Source: JAMLHH01 sp037189845 (GTDB taxonomy: Bacteria > Bacteroidota > Bacteroidia > Chitinophagales > JADIYW01). Taken from it: 64,000 nt of DNA. The notes beneath the pieces are model-generated. The model ran no database searches. It was not told the origin of the DNA and worked only from the letters and a program-made list of their open reading frames with translations. The DNA lies in NCBI GenBank assembly GCA_037189845.1, contig JBBCIS010000008.1, positions 496,001 through 560,000 of the forward strand. Reading direction: 5' to 3'. The translations under genes and the position numbers were made by a program. Every line of letters begins with the position of its first letter. Within the stretch, counting starts at the first letter, position 1. Of the stretch, positions 26,961-35,808 are shown piece by piece.

Positions 26961-27608
26961 ATGAGTACACTTTCCACTTTCAATGCTGAAAACTTTCATG
27001 CCATTTGTGACGAGCTGGCCGGTAATGACAGCCAGCTGAAAGAAGTTTTGGATGCACACGGCTATCCGCCCATGTGGACACGTGAAAACAGTTTTGAAAC
27101 ACTGGTTCATATCATTCTCGAGCAACAGGTTTCTCTGGCATCTGCCCTGGCGGCTTTACATAAGCTGAAGGAAAGATTACTCCAAATTACTCCTCAGGCA
27201 ATATTGGACCTGAGCGATGAAGAAATGAGAGCTTGCTTTGTGAGCCGGCAAAAGACCGTTTACATAAAAAGATTGGCACAGGCACTCAAAAATGGAGATA
27301 TTAACCTGCAACAGCTGGAGAAGATGAACAATGATGAAGTTCGCAGCCAGCTGATTCATTTAAAAGGTATCGGGAACTGGACAATAGATGTATACCTGAT
27401 GTTTGCGCTTCAACGTACCGACCTCTTCCCTATCGGTGATTTAGCCGCAGTAAATGCATTGAAGCGTTTAAAAAAGCTGGAACCTTCTACAACAAGAGAA
27501 GAAATGCTCACTATCAGTGAAAACTGGAAGCCATTCCGTACAATAGCAAGTATGATACTTTGGCATTACTATTTATCCCGGACAAAAAAGGCTCCTTCTA
27601 CTGTTTAG
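26961..27608 (+). CDS. AlkA-like DNA-3-methyladenine glycosylase (HhH-GPD)
   Basis: A 215-residue base-excision glycosylase. The helix-hairpin-helix LKGIGNWTIDVYLMFAL and the following GD (FPIGDLAAV), with the catalytic Asp, mark the HhH-GPD fold. HIILEQQVSLASALAAL is the upstream helix of the AlkA-like DNA_glycosylase family. It lacks the iron-sulfur cysteines of the endonuclease III group. It lies 10 nt after ogt and presumably is cotranscribed. Confidence 0.92.
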   Translation: MSTLSTFNAENFHAICDELAGNDSQLKEVLDAHGYPPMWTRENSFETLVHIILEQQVSLASALAALHKLKERLLQITPQAILDLSDEEMRACFVSRQKTVYIKRLAQALKNGDINLQQLEKMNNDEVRSQLIHLKGIGNWTIDVYLMFALQRTDLFPIGDLAAVNALKRLKKLEPSTTREEMLTISENWKPFRTIASMILWHYYLSRTKKAPSTV

Positions 27609-27750
27609 TAATCCGGCTGAAGCAAGACCATTGATACTCAGGAACAGCTCTTAAACAAGTCTTATATATCAAAAATTGTAGTATATTATATAAATAAAAC
27701 CGTCTGAGTCATTTCAGGCCGGCACTACCGACTAACAGACATTCAACGAT

Positions 27751-28683
27751 ATGCAGACAATATTAGGTGCTAACGGACAAATAGCAGAAGAGCTGGCAAA
27801 AGAATTACATAACAGTTTCACCACCAATATCAGATTGGTCAGCAGGAACCCCAAAAGGATAAACGAGTCAGATCAGCTGCTTCCGGCAAACTTGTTGGAT
27901 GCTCAGGCTACTGACAGGCCATTAGAAGGCAGTGATATTGCTTATCTGACGGTGGGTCTGCCGATGAACTCGCAATTATGGGCGGAGCAGTTTCCTGTAA
28001 TGATGAAAAATGTCATAGATGCCTGTATAAAACATCAATGCAAGCTGGTGTTTTTTGACAACACATATATGTATGCCAAAACCAGCGAACCTCAAACGGA
28101 AGAAAGTCCGTTTGTTCCTGCGGGTCCAAAATCAACCGTCAGAGCAAAAATCGCAACAATGCTGTTAGACGAGATACTCAAAGGAAGTATTGAAGCTGTT
28201 ATTTGCAGAGCGCCGGAATTTTACGGACCGGGAAAAACGCAAAGCATTACCAACACACTGATTTTTGACAATATCCAACAGAATAAAAAGCTGAAAGTTC
28301 CGGTTAAAGACAGCACGTTACGAACTTTAATCTGGACGCCCGATGCCAGCCGTGCAATGTCGCTCATCGGAAATACACCGGATACATACAATCAAACCTG
28401 GCATTTACCTTGTGATGACAACAGGCTTACTTATAAGGGACTGATTGACCTTGCTTCAAAAATTTATCAGCAGGATTTCAAATACTCTATAGTAAAAATG
28501 TGGATGTTTAAACTGGGGAGCCTGGTTAATCCGCAAGCAAAAGAATTACAAGAGCTTTTACCACGCTACAAGTGTGATAATCTATTTATTTCCGATAAAT
28601 TCAAAAAAAGATTTCCTGACTTTCAGCTGACAAGCTATCAGGACGGCATTATCCAGATCATGAAAGAACAAAAATATAAATGA
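27751..28683 (+). CDS. NAD(P)-dependent epimerase/dehydratase-family protein
   Basis: A 310-residue extended-SDR protein. The nucleotide loop is atypically short (TILGANGQIAEEL), followed by VRLVSRNPKRI-like strand 2, DIAYLTVGLP, CKLVFFDNTYMYAK with Tyr, and a C-terminal substrate region. It resembles nucleoside-sugar epimerase-like or NmrA-like reductases. It overlaps the next gene by 4 nt (ATGA), so the two are cotranslated. Substrate unknown. Confidence 0.85.
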   Translation: MQTILGANGQIAEELAKELHNSFTTNIRLVSRNPKRINESDQLLPANLLDAQATDRPLEGSDIAYLTVGLPMNSQLWAEQFPVMMKNVIDACIKHQCKLVFFDNTYMYAKTSEPQTEESPFVPAGPKSTVRAKIATMLLDEILKGSIEAVICRAPEFYGPGKTQSITNTLIFDNIQQNKKLKVPVKDSTLRTLIWTPDASRAMSLIGNTPDTYNQTWHLPCDDNRLTYKGLIDLASKIYQQDFKYSIVKMWMFKLGSLVNPQAKELQELLPRYKCDNLFISDKFKKRFPDFQLTSYQDGIIQIMKEQKYK

Positions 28684-29384
28684 TGAAAATTTTAATTATT
28701 GTTACCAGCGTTGGGATGTATGAAAGCGGTCAGCTGGAAACAGGCTTATGGCTAAGTGAGCTGACACATATTTATCATCTGGCTAAAGAGCAGAAGTATG
28801 ACATCACTATCGCAAGCATAAAAGGAGGACACACTCCTATTGATCCGGAAAGCCTGAAACCAATGATGCTGGATAAGGTCTCCAAAAGTTATTGGTCGGA
28901 CAGCTCTTTCCGGGAATTGCTGGAACATACAAAAAGCTTAAATGAAGTATCCGGCCAAATATTTGACTGTGTATATCTGGCAGGTGGCCATGGCACCATG
29001 TATGATTTCCCTGATGATACGATACTTCAGGCCATCATCAGAAAACAATACGAAAACAATAAAATTGTTGCAGCCGTATGCCATGGAGTGGGTGGACTAT
29101 TAAACGTGAAACTATCCAACGGAGAATATTTGATCAAAGGCAAAACAATCACTGGATTTAACTGGTTTGAAGAAAGTCTTGCCGGACGAAAAAAAGAAGT
29201 TCCGTTCAACCTGGAAGCTGAATTGAAAAAGAGAAATTCCAACTATCAAAAAGCTTTTATTCCTATGACATCCAAAGTACTTGTTGACGGCAAACTTATT
29301 ACAGGACAAAATCCATTCAGCTCAAAAGAAATAGCGAAAGCAGTCGTTCAACAAATGGAAGCTGCTACACTAAAAAAAGGATAA
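28680..29384 (+). CDS. DJ-1/PfpI (Hsp31-like) amidotransferase-fold protein
   Basis: A 234-residue protein with the class I glutamine-amidotransferase fold: ILIIVTSVGMYESGQLETG, then LAGGHGTMYDFPDD, and the nucleophile elbow AAVCHGVGGLLNV with its Cys. This Hsp31-like group acts as glyoxalase/deglycase or chaperone. The start overlaps the epimerase stop; a second ATG follows directly. The next gene begins 1 nt after the stop. An oxidised-carbonyl or methylglyoxal stress role is possible but not shown. Confidence 0.9.
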   Translation: MMKILIIVTSVGMYESGQLETGLWLSELTHIYHLAKEQKYDITIASIKGGHTPIDPESLKPMMLDKVSKSYWSDSSFRELLEHTKSLNEVSGQIFDCVYLAGGHGTMYDFPDDTILQAIIRKQYENNKIVAAVCHGVGGLLNVKLSNGEYLIKGKTITGFNWFEESLAGRKKEVPFNLEAELKKRNSNYQKAFIPMTSKVLVDGKLITGQNPFSSKEIAKAVVQQMEAATLKKG

Positions 29385-29385
29385 A

Positions 29386-29751
29386 ATGGAAAAGAAAATC
29401 GGGTTAACAAAAGATGCAGGATGGCAGTTTGGTATTAGAAAAACTACACCTCTCAGCACAGAAGAAGTCTGGGATTTTTTGTTTTCAGAAGACGGAACTA
29501 AAATATGGCTTAAAAACGCAGATATAAATTTTTCTACATTTAAACCGCTTTCTCATATCAGAACCAGGTGGAAGCCGGAAGAATGGCCCAATGAGGTCAC
29601 GCTGCAAATGAGAATACTTTCCAATAAAAACAAAACAACTATCGCCTTTCATATTGAAAAGATGCAGAATGAGCATCAAAGGGAAGAAGCAAAGACATAA
29701 TGGGGCAAAATATTGGATGATCTTATCCGGGAACTCAATAAAAAACAATAA
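29386..29751 (+). pseudogene. SRPBCC (AHSA1-like) gene with premature stop
   Basis: A Bet v1-like protein (RKTTPLSTEEVWDFLFSEDG; RTRWKPEEWPNEVTLQMRI). The frame stops at TAA 29698-29700 after 104 residues, at HQREEAKT. The same frame then continues W-GKILDDLIRELNKKQ to TAA 29749-29751, which is exactly the C-terminal helix expected in this family. A single nonsense change therefore appears to have removed the last 17 codons. The shorter protein might still fold. It is the third gene of the epimerase/DJ-1 operon, 1 nt after the previous stop. Confidence 0.75.
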
Positions 29752-30037
29752 GCAGCTGACAAATTCAGCCATTGCACAGCTATCTGAATTCTAAAATGCG
29801 ATCTCTTTCGGGCAGAATACAATCTTCCATATATTTAGATTTTCCGGAGATCTTTAGTTCTTAGAAAGAAAAATCATGAAAGATTGCCGTGAAATAAAAT
29901 TACCCGACCATTTAAGTCCATTTCGGACCAGAGGACCAGACAAGGGATTTTTTTGGTGTTTCATATCAGACATCAGGATCAGAACGGTGAATTTCCAGTT
30001 GTAATCTGCAGCCACAGTATCAATAGGCAGTGTATTA

Positions 30038-31264
30038 TTATTTCATCCCTCTGCTCAATGGCATCGTCATACAATGCGGGCCACCCCGGGCGCGTGAAAG
30101 CTCGGCAGACGGAATAGTGATGATACACGGTTTATCCAGAAGCTCCTGCCTTTCTGCTTCTGAATACTGCACTAAATGTCTGGCATCAACAATAGTGAAT
30201 CCAAGATTTCTGAAAGCCTGTAATGTGTGAACATTCCGCTCATATGAAAAGGCAATATTTTTAGCAATGGCTACCAGATTAGAGCCATCTGTCCATTGTT
30301 CTCTGGCATCAAAAGGAGGAATTCCGTTGCCACATTCTACAAATGTCATATCAGGGTAGATTTCCTTCATCAGATCTTTTAGTGAAGCATAGCTCAGCCA
30401 GCTTTTGCTACCAGCGGTAAATTTCAAAACATCCAGCGCTCCATTGGGCTCAAAAACCAGTGGTGCATATCCCACACAAACTGTGTCACTCAACACTGTA
30501 AAAACGGTATCTAAATGCATACAATATCTTTCAGCTGGCAAGCTGACCGCAACCACATGCTTTACAACACTTTGAGTCAGCAATCTGTCTTTCACTGCCG
30601 CAAATCCTTCCCATGAAGTACGCTCGCTGATTCCTATCAGAACGTAATCAGGATGTACGATCATCACATCGCCTCCTTCGATAGAAAGATTGTTTTCAGG
30701 GTCATTTTCATCCAGCAACTCAATGATTTTCCCTTGAAATCCTGACATCATCGGATGAGACCGGACAATGCTTCTGAACAACAGTGATTCTCTGCCACGA
30801 GCAGCTTTTTTCATTTTACTGATCAGGATATGATCTTTGATCACACAGGCCAGATCTCTTGTGAACACTAAATTCGGTAAGGGCTTCAGCCAGGAATTAA
30901 GCTGATTATCCAAACCGGATACTAAAATCTGGCTAAGCTCATTTGAGCTCATATTTTTCAGATAATCAATGGTCTCGTCAGATAAGTCTTCAAATTGTTT
31001 TAACTCACTCAATAATCTTTCTTTTTCCTCAGAAATATTCAGAATATCCGTCAGTAAATCTTCTACTTCATATACTGACTCCTTCCCTATCAAGACCCTG
31101 AGCGCCTGAGTAAAAACGTGATGCTCTTCAATCATTCTCGGCAAAAAGACAATATCATCATACAGCAATTGCTCTGCTACAGCCGGCGAGATATATCCAA
31201 TCCCTATATCCGGCTCGTGAATAATGACACCTTGTAAAAAGTTGAACTCCGAATGGATTTGCAT
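30038..31264 (-). CDS. Arginine deiminase-family amidinohydrolase
   Basis: A 408-residue enzyme of the guanidino-group-modifying superfamily, reading like arginine deiminase (arginine to citrulline and ammonia). Motifs in order: LPNLVFTRDLACVI, IEGGDVMI, GISERTS, YCMHLDTVFTVL and the C-terminal GGPHCMTMPLSR with catalytic C398. Ornithine carbamoyltransferase and carbamate kinase genes are not adjacent, so a full arginine fermentation operon is absent. It begins 4 nt after a second amidinohydrolase, on the same strand, which implies cotranscription. Confidence 0.85.
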   Translation of the reverse strand: MQIHSEFNFLQGVIIHEPDIGIGYISPAVAEQLLYDDIVFLPRMIEEHHVFTQALRVLIGKESVYEVEDLLTDILNISEEKERLLSELKQFEDLSDETIDYLKNMSSNELSQILVSGLDNQLNSWLKPLPNLVFTRDLACVIKDHILISKMKKAARGRESLLFRSIVRSHPMMSGFQGKIIELLDENDPENNLSIEGGDVMIVHPDYVLIGISERTSWEGFAAVKDRLLTQSVVKHVVAVSLPAERYCMHLDTVFTVLSDTVCVGYAPLVFEPNGALDVLKFTAGSKSWLSYASLKDLMKEIYPDMTFVECGNGIPPFDAREQWTDGSNLVAIAKNIAFSYERNVHTLQAFRNLGFTIVDARHLVQYSEAERQELLDKPCIITIPSAELSRARGGPHCMTMPLSRGMK

Positions 31265-31268
31265 ATTA

Positions 31269-32192
31269 TTATTTTCGATAGGTAAAGGCCTTCATACAAT
31301 AAACACTGCCGCCTGACTTGATGTATTCACTGGTGTCCACTTCAATAACGGTTGTATCAAGATCTGTCAGAATCTCTTTCAGTGTTTCATTTCCGGTTGG
31401 CAGGATTCCGTATTTCTGACCGGATGGAGATCTCATGATCAATGAATTCAGCGCAAAATGCTCTTTGGCTTCTTTGAGAGGAACTTCATGCACATGCGTA
31501 AAGACTGCCATGATTTTCCGGATGCTTTCTTCATCAAATGCTTCTGTACAGATAGCTACATTCTCCGCATCTATTACACAAAAACACGTGTCCAGATGAT
31601 AAAAATCATGGCTAATGAGCTTTAAAGGGATAACATGAGCCTCAATTGTATTGGCGACCCATTCCGCAGCCTGAAGATCTGTACGGAATCCATATCCCAT
31701 CCAGACAGCTCTTATTCCCGGATGAGGTATCAGATCACCATTTCCTTCTACTTTAATTTCTTCCGGTAACTGACGTGTTTTAATCCCCTGAACAGCAAAA
31801 TATTGTTTAAAAGCTTCTACCTCGCCCTGTCTGCGTTCATGCCTCATATTACTCAACAGCACTACCGGCTGATGATCTTCGAGCAACCATTCAAAGACAG
31901 GATTGGCACAAAAAACCATATCCTCCAGGTCATCCTCCCCTTCCAGGGTTTCTATATGGTGAATGACTTCAGCTTCTTTTAATTCCATAAAAGCAGCCTG
32001 CAGATGATTCCATTGCAGCTCAGCAAGATCGGCTTCCACATTTCCTACATTTTCGAGCATATATGGATTTTTGACATCCACTACGTCGAAATATTTAGGT
32101 GTTACCATTAATAATCCCGTAGGCTCAGGCATTTTACTCCAGCCAAAAAAGCTGTCACGCAATTCATTGACATCTATCCAGACTTTATACAT
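31269..32192 (-). CDS. DDAH-like amidinohydrolase
   Basis: A 307-residue protein of the same superfamily as its neighbour, closer to dimethylarginine dimethylaminohydrolase-like enzymes. It has GLLMVTPKYFDVV, DMVFCANPVF, VEGNGDLI, YHLDTCFCVI with the catalytic His, and SGGSVYCMKAF with C299. All catalytic residues appear intact. Members act on arginine, ornithine-like or N-methylated guanidino compounds; substrate cannot be read. It is first in a two-gene operon, 4 nt before the arginine deiminase-like gene. Confidence 0.85.
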   Translation of the reverse strand: MYKVWIDVNELRDSFFGWSKMPEPTGLLMVTPKYFDVVDVKNPYMLENVGNVEADLAELQWNHLQAAFMELKEAEVIHHIETLEGEDDLEDMVFCANPVFEWLLEDHQPVVLLSNMRHERRQGEVEAFKQYFAVQGIKTRQLPEEIKVEGNGDLIPHPGIRAVWMGYGFRTDLQAAEWVANTIEAHVIPLKLISHDFYHLDTCFCVIDAENVAICTEAFDEESIRKIMAVFTHVHEVPLKEAKEHFALNSLIMRSPSGQKYGILPTGNETLKEILTDLDTTVIEVDTSEYIKSGGSVYCMKAFTYRK

Positions 32193-32358
32193 TTTCAGTA
32201 ATTTTCAGTGATTGATCATTGTGTATCTGTATAAATTAACATAGAAAATTGATTTTTGCTTAATCAGGTTCTAACAATCAGCTGAATGCAAGATTTTTTC
32301 ATAAATCTGAAGCACCTTTCTAAAATTGATTAGATTTATATGCGCCAATTCACCTGCT

Positions 32359-35300
32359 ATGAATATTGAAGGAAATTATTTTTTTGAAGTTCTACTGGAT
32401 ATAAACAGCTCAATATGTTCGCTTTCTGAGAAATATCAGAAAATGAGAGTTCTGCTGAGCAATGTATTAAAGTATATTACAAAAGACCAGGATCTGCAAT
32501 TTCCGGATTTATATTCAAGGCTGGTTTTCGCATGTGAATTCAAAAATGCTCCTAAAAGTCTGGAATTGAGGGTTCATATGATGCGCAAAAATGCACAGCT
32601 CATTTCTTTTGAAAAGCTGATACCTGATGAGAAAATGTATTTTCATGACCTGGACGCTCTGGCTGTCTGCATCAGCTTTTTTACAGAAACAGCTATTCCT
32701 GCAGAAGTTGACAGTATTTTTCCTGTCAGCTTAGGATTGGAAGAACCTATATCCGGTCCATATCAGGCAGAAAAAGAATTTCTCCCTCTGATCAGATTTT
32801 TTGTGCAGGATGTACAGAGTGGATTTTTCACAGGACAGGCAGATGAAGTCAGTACAGGTATCTGTAAAGTCGTCTTTGATGAAGAAAATTCACCTTTTCG
32901 CCAGAGTCTGAAATTAGTCAAAGCCGGTCAGGTATTGCATTTGCTGGATTGTGAGATCTCCGGTGATGAAATCAGGCCGCAGATTTTCATTTTAGAACCG
33001 GATTATCTGCTGGACATCAGCTCTATAGCCGAATGTATCAAAGAGTACGGCATTCACCCTTATTTCTATTATCTGAACCGGTTACCGGGTAAAGAGACCA
33101 CTACCCCGATATTGATAGGTAACATGGCCAATCACTTTCTGGATGTATTTGTCAATGCTCCCAAAAGTGCAGAAATATCTTTCAATGATACGATGAAAGA
33201 TATTTTCAAAATGTATCCTTTTGATATTTCTGTAAATGCAGAGCTGGATGATCAGGATAAAAAAAATAAGTTTTTTGAAGACTCCAGGAATCAGTTTGAA
33301 CACATCAGACATGTGGTCAGAGATGTTTTTCCTCAACAAAATATCAACGTACAAAGAGCAGTTCTGGAACCGAGCTTTATCTGTGCACAATTGGGTATAC
33401 AGGGACGTCTGGATTTTCTGTCTCTTGGAAAAGATCAGACAGTCGTGATCGAATTAAAATCCGGCAAGGCTCCATTTCCCGAAAACAGAACAGATCTGGT
33501 CGCAGAAAATCACAAAGCACAGCTTTTTTTATACCAGATTGTTATTCAAAAAGTTTTAGGTGTCAGATTCAAAGATATTCACAGCTATCTCTTGTATTCT
33601 AAATATCCTGACCCTAAAGCCAATCTCCGCATGGTAAAGCCGTATATGGATGGAGTAAAAGCGATCCTGGATATCAGAAATCAAATTGTCTCTCTGGAGC
33701 GCAGGATCATGGAAGATGAGCATTATTTTGAAAAGCTGATCGCTCATATTTCTCCCGAAGTACTCCTCAATAAAAGCGGTCAAAGTGAAAAGTTTATCCG
33801 GAACTATATTGTACCGCAAATTGAAGCCTTCAAGCTGCCTTTTAAAGAAGCTACAAAGCTGGAAAGAGCTTATTTCTACAGCTTTTATCATTTTATCACA
33901 AAAGAGCATTTTATAGCAAAAGCCGGAGTCAGCCACTATGAGCAGTCGCCTGGGCATGCTTCTATCTGGCTCAGTGAGACAGAAGAAAAGCTCGAAGCCG
34001 GAGAAATTTTGCTGGATCTGGAAATTACAGAAAATCTTTCTGATCAAAGTATTCCTACCATCCGTCTGAAAGTGCCGGAATATGACGACAATTTCCTGCC
34101 CAATTTCCGTCAGGGAGATATAGTTATGTTGTACCAGAGAAATCACCCCGAAGACAATGTCACCAACAAGCAGGTTTTCAGAGGTAGCATCATCAAAATC
34201 AGCCACGCTGAAATAACGATACGTTTGAGGAACAGCCAAAGCAATACGCAATTCCTGCCAACAGATAGTTTGTATGCCATTGAGCACGACTTCATGGACG
34301 CATCTTTCGGGAGTATGTACCGGGGAATGTACAGCTTTTTGAATGCCAATAAAGACAGAAAAAATCTGTTGCTGCATCAAAGAAGCTTAGAAATAGACCA
34401 AAGTGTCAGTTTAAATATAAAGCATTTAAATACTGATATTCAAAATATTGTATTAAAATCAAAACAGGCAAAAGATTATTTTTTATTGATCGGACCACCC
34501 GGAACAGGAAAAACATCTGTAGCATTAAAATCTATGGTAGACGAGTTTTATTCTGAACCGGATACGAATATCTTATTACTTTCTTATACCAATCGTGCCG
34601 TAGATGAGATCTGTGAATCTATCTCTCAAATCAGCCCGGAAATAGATTTCATACGGGTGGGATCGGAATTTTCTACAGAAGAAAAGTTTCACCACCGACT
34701 GTTACAAAATGTAATTAAAGACCTCTCAAAACGCGAGCAGGTCAAAGAAACGCTCATGCGCTGCCGGGTATTTGTGGGCACAGTAGCATCTGTCTCCGGC
34801 AGATCAGAGCTGTTCAGAATGAAAAAATTTGATGTAGCTATCATTGACGAAGCCTCACAAATACTGGAACCTCAGCTTTTAGGCATACTGTCAGCCAGAC
34901 ACAATTCCGGACAAAATGCGATAGGTAAATTCATCATGATTGGCGACCATAAGCAGCTGCCGGCCATCGTAGTACAAAGCCCTGAATCCAGCATCGTAAA
35001 AAATCCATTGCTGACAGAGGCAGGCATCACAGACCGGAGAATATCTCTGTTCGAAAGGCTGTACAGATATCATCAGCATGATACAGATTCGGCACACTGG
35101 TCTATGCTCAAAAAGCAAGGACGCATGCATCCGGAGATTGCATCTTTTGCCAATCAGACATTTTATGAGAATCTACTGGATATTGTTCCAACCCCGCACC
35201 AGTCTGAATCTTTAGCGTGGGAAATGTATGATGAAACGGATACTTTACAAAACATTATTGCAAAACAAAGGATTGCATTTTTCCCATCTGTCAAAGTGCA

Positions 35301-35808
35301 GGAAGATAAGTCCTTCAAAATCAACTCTGATGAAGTAAGAATCACAGCTACACTTCTACAAAACATCTATCAGCTTTATCAATCGCATGCACTTCCGTTT
35401 CATTCGGCTTTGTCGGTAGGAATCATTACTCCTTACAGAAGCCAGATTGCGCTGATCCGTAAAGCGATTCATCAGCTAAACATTCCCGAGCTGGAAAAAA
35501 TCACAGTGGATACGGTAGAAAGGTATCAGGGTTCACAGCGGGATATTATCATCTATTCTTTTTGTGTCAATCATGAATCCCAACTTGAGCTTTTAGCAAA
35601 TACTTTTATTGAAAACGAACAAGTTATAGACAGAAAGCTGAATGTAGCAATGACGCGTGCCAGAAAGCAGATGTTCATTACAGGGAATCCGTTTTTCCTG
35701 TCAAAAAATTCTGTTTTCTATGCCATGATGAAGCATATCGAGGAAAAAACTAAATTTAATGCTTCACAAACTGTTGTGTCATCATTCTTTCCTGCCCGTA
35801 AATACTGA
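32359..35808 (+). CDS. Dna2-like nuclease-helicase (PD-(D/E)XK plus SF1B helicase)
   Basis: A 1149-residue protein. A Cas4/RecB-like nuclease lies at about 345-420, with GRLDFL, VVIELKSGKAPFP (Asp ... Glu-x-Lys) and HKAQLFLYQIVIQK. An OB-like region and an Upf1/Dna2-type helicase follow: Walker A GPPGTGKTSVA, IIDEASQILEPQ, GDHKQLPAIV, VERYQGSQRDIIIYS, and MTRARKQMFITGN. ATG 32359 (MNIEGNYFFEV) is preferred over a TTG 33 nt upstream. The 3' end overlaps the convergent DUF1501 gene by 53 nt. A role in end processing or replication repair is likely from architecture. Confidence 0.88.
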   Translation: MNIEGNYFFEVLLDINSSICSLSEKYQKMRVLLSNVLKYITKDQDLQFPDLYSRLVFACEFKNAPKSLELRVHMMRKNAQLISFEKLIPDEKMYFHDLDALAVCISFFTETAIPAEVDSIFPVSLGLEEPISGPYQAEKEFLPLIRFFVQDVQSGFFTGQADEVSTGICKVVFDEENSPFRQSLKLVKAGQVLHLLDCEISGDEIRPQIFILEPDYLLDISSIAECIKEYGIHPYFYYLNRLPGKETTTPILIGNMANHFLDVFVNAPKSAEISFNDTMKDIFKMYPFDISVNAELDDQDKKNKFFEDSRNQFEHIRHVVRDVFPQQNINVQRAVLEPSFICAQLGIQGRLDFLSLGKDQTVVIELKSGKAPFPENRTDLVAENHKAQLFLYQIVIQKVLGVRFKDIHSYLLYSKYPDPKANLRMVKPYMDGVKAILDIRNQIVSLERRIMEDEHYFEKLIAHISPEVLLNKSGQSEKFIRNYIVPQIEAFKLPFKEATKLERAYFYSFYHFITKEHFIAKAGVSHYEQSPGHASIWLSETEEKLEAGEILLDLEITENLSDQSIPTIRLKVPEYDDNFLPNFRQGDIVMLYQRNHPEDNVTNKQVFRGSIIKISHAEITIRLRNSQSNTQFLPTDSLYAIEHDFMDASFGSMYRGMYSFLNANKDRKNLLLHQRSLEIDQSVSLNIKHLNTDIQNIVLKSKQAKDYFLLIGPPGTGKTSVALKSMVDEFYSEPDTNILLLSYTNRAVDEICESISQISPEIDFIRVGSEFSTEEKFHHRLLQNVIKDLSKREQVKETLMRCRVFVGTVASVSGRSELFRMKKFDVAIIDEASQILEPQLLGILSARHNSGQNAIGKFIMIGDHKQLPAIVVQSPESSIVKNPLLTEAGITDRRISLFERLYRYHQHDTDSAHWSMLKKQGRMHPEIASFANQTFYENLLDIVPTPHQSESLAWEMYDETDTLQNIIAKQRIAFFPSVKVQEDKSFKINSDEVRITATLLQNIYQLYQSHALPFHSALSVGIITPYRSQIALIRKAIHQLNIPELEKITVDTVERYQGSQRDIIIYSFCVNHESQLELLANTFIENEQVIDRKLNVAMTRARKQMFITGNPFFLSKNSVFYAMMKHIEEKTKFNASQTVVSSFFPARKY

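Noticed and set aside
29698..29700. Reassigned TAA codon (alternative genetic code) suggested by two in-frame TAA interruptions
   Set aside because: TAA is the normal terminal stop of many intact genes here, including clpB and ogt-neighbour genes, so two local nonsense changes are more likely.
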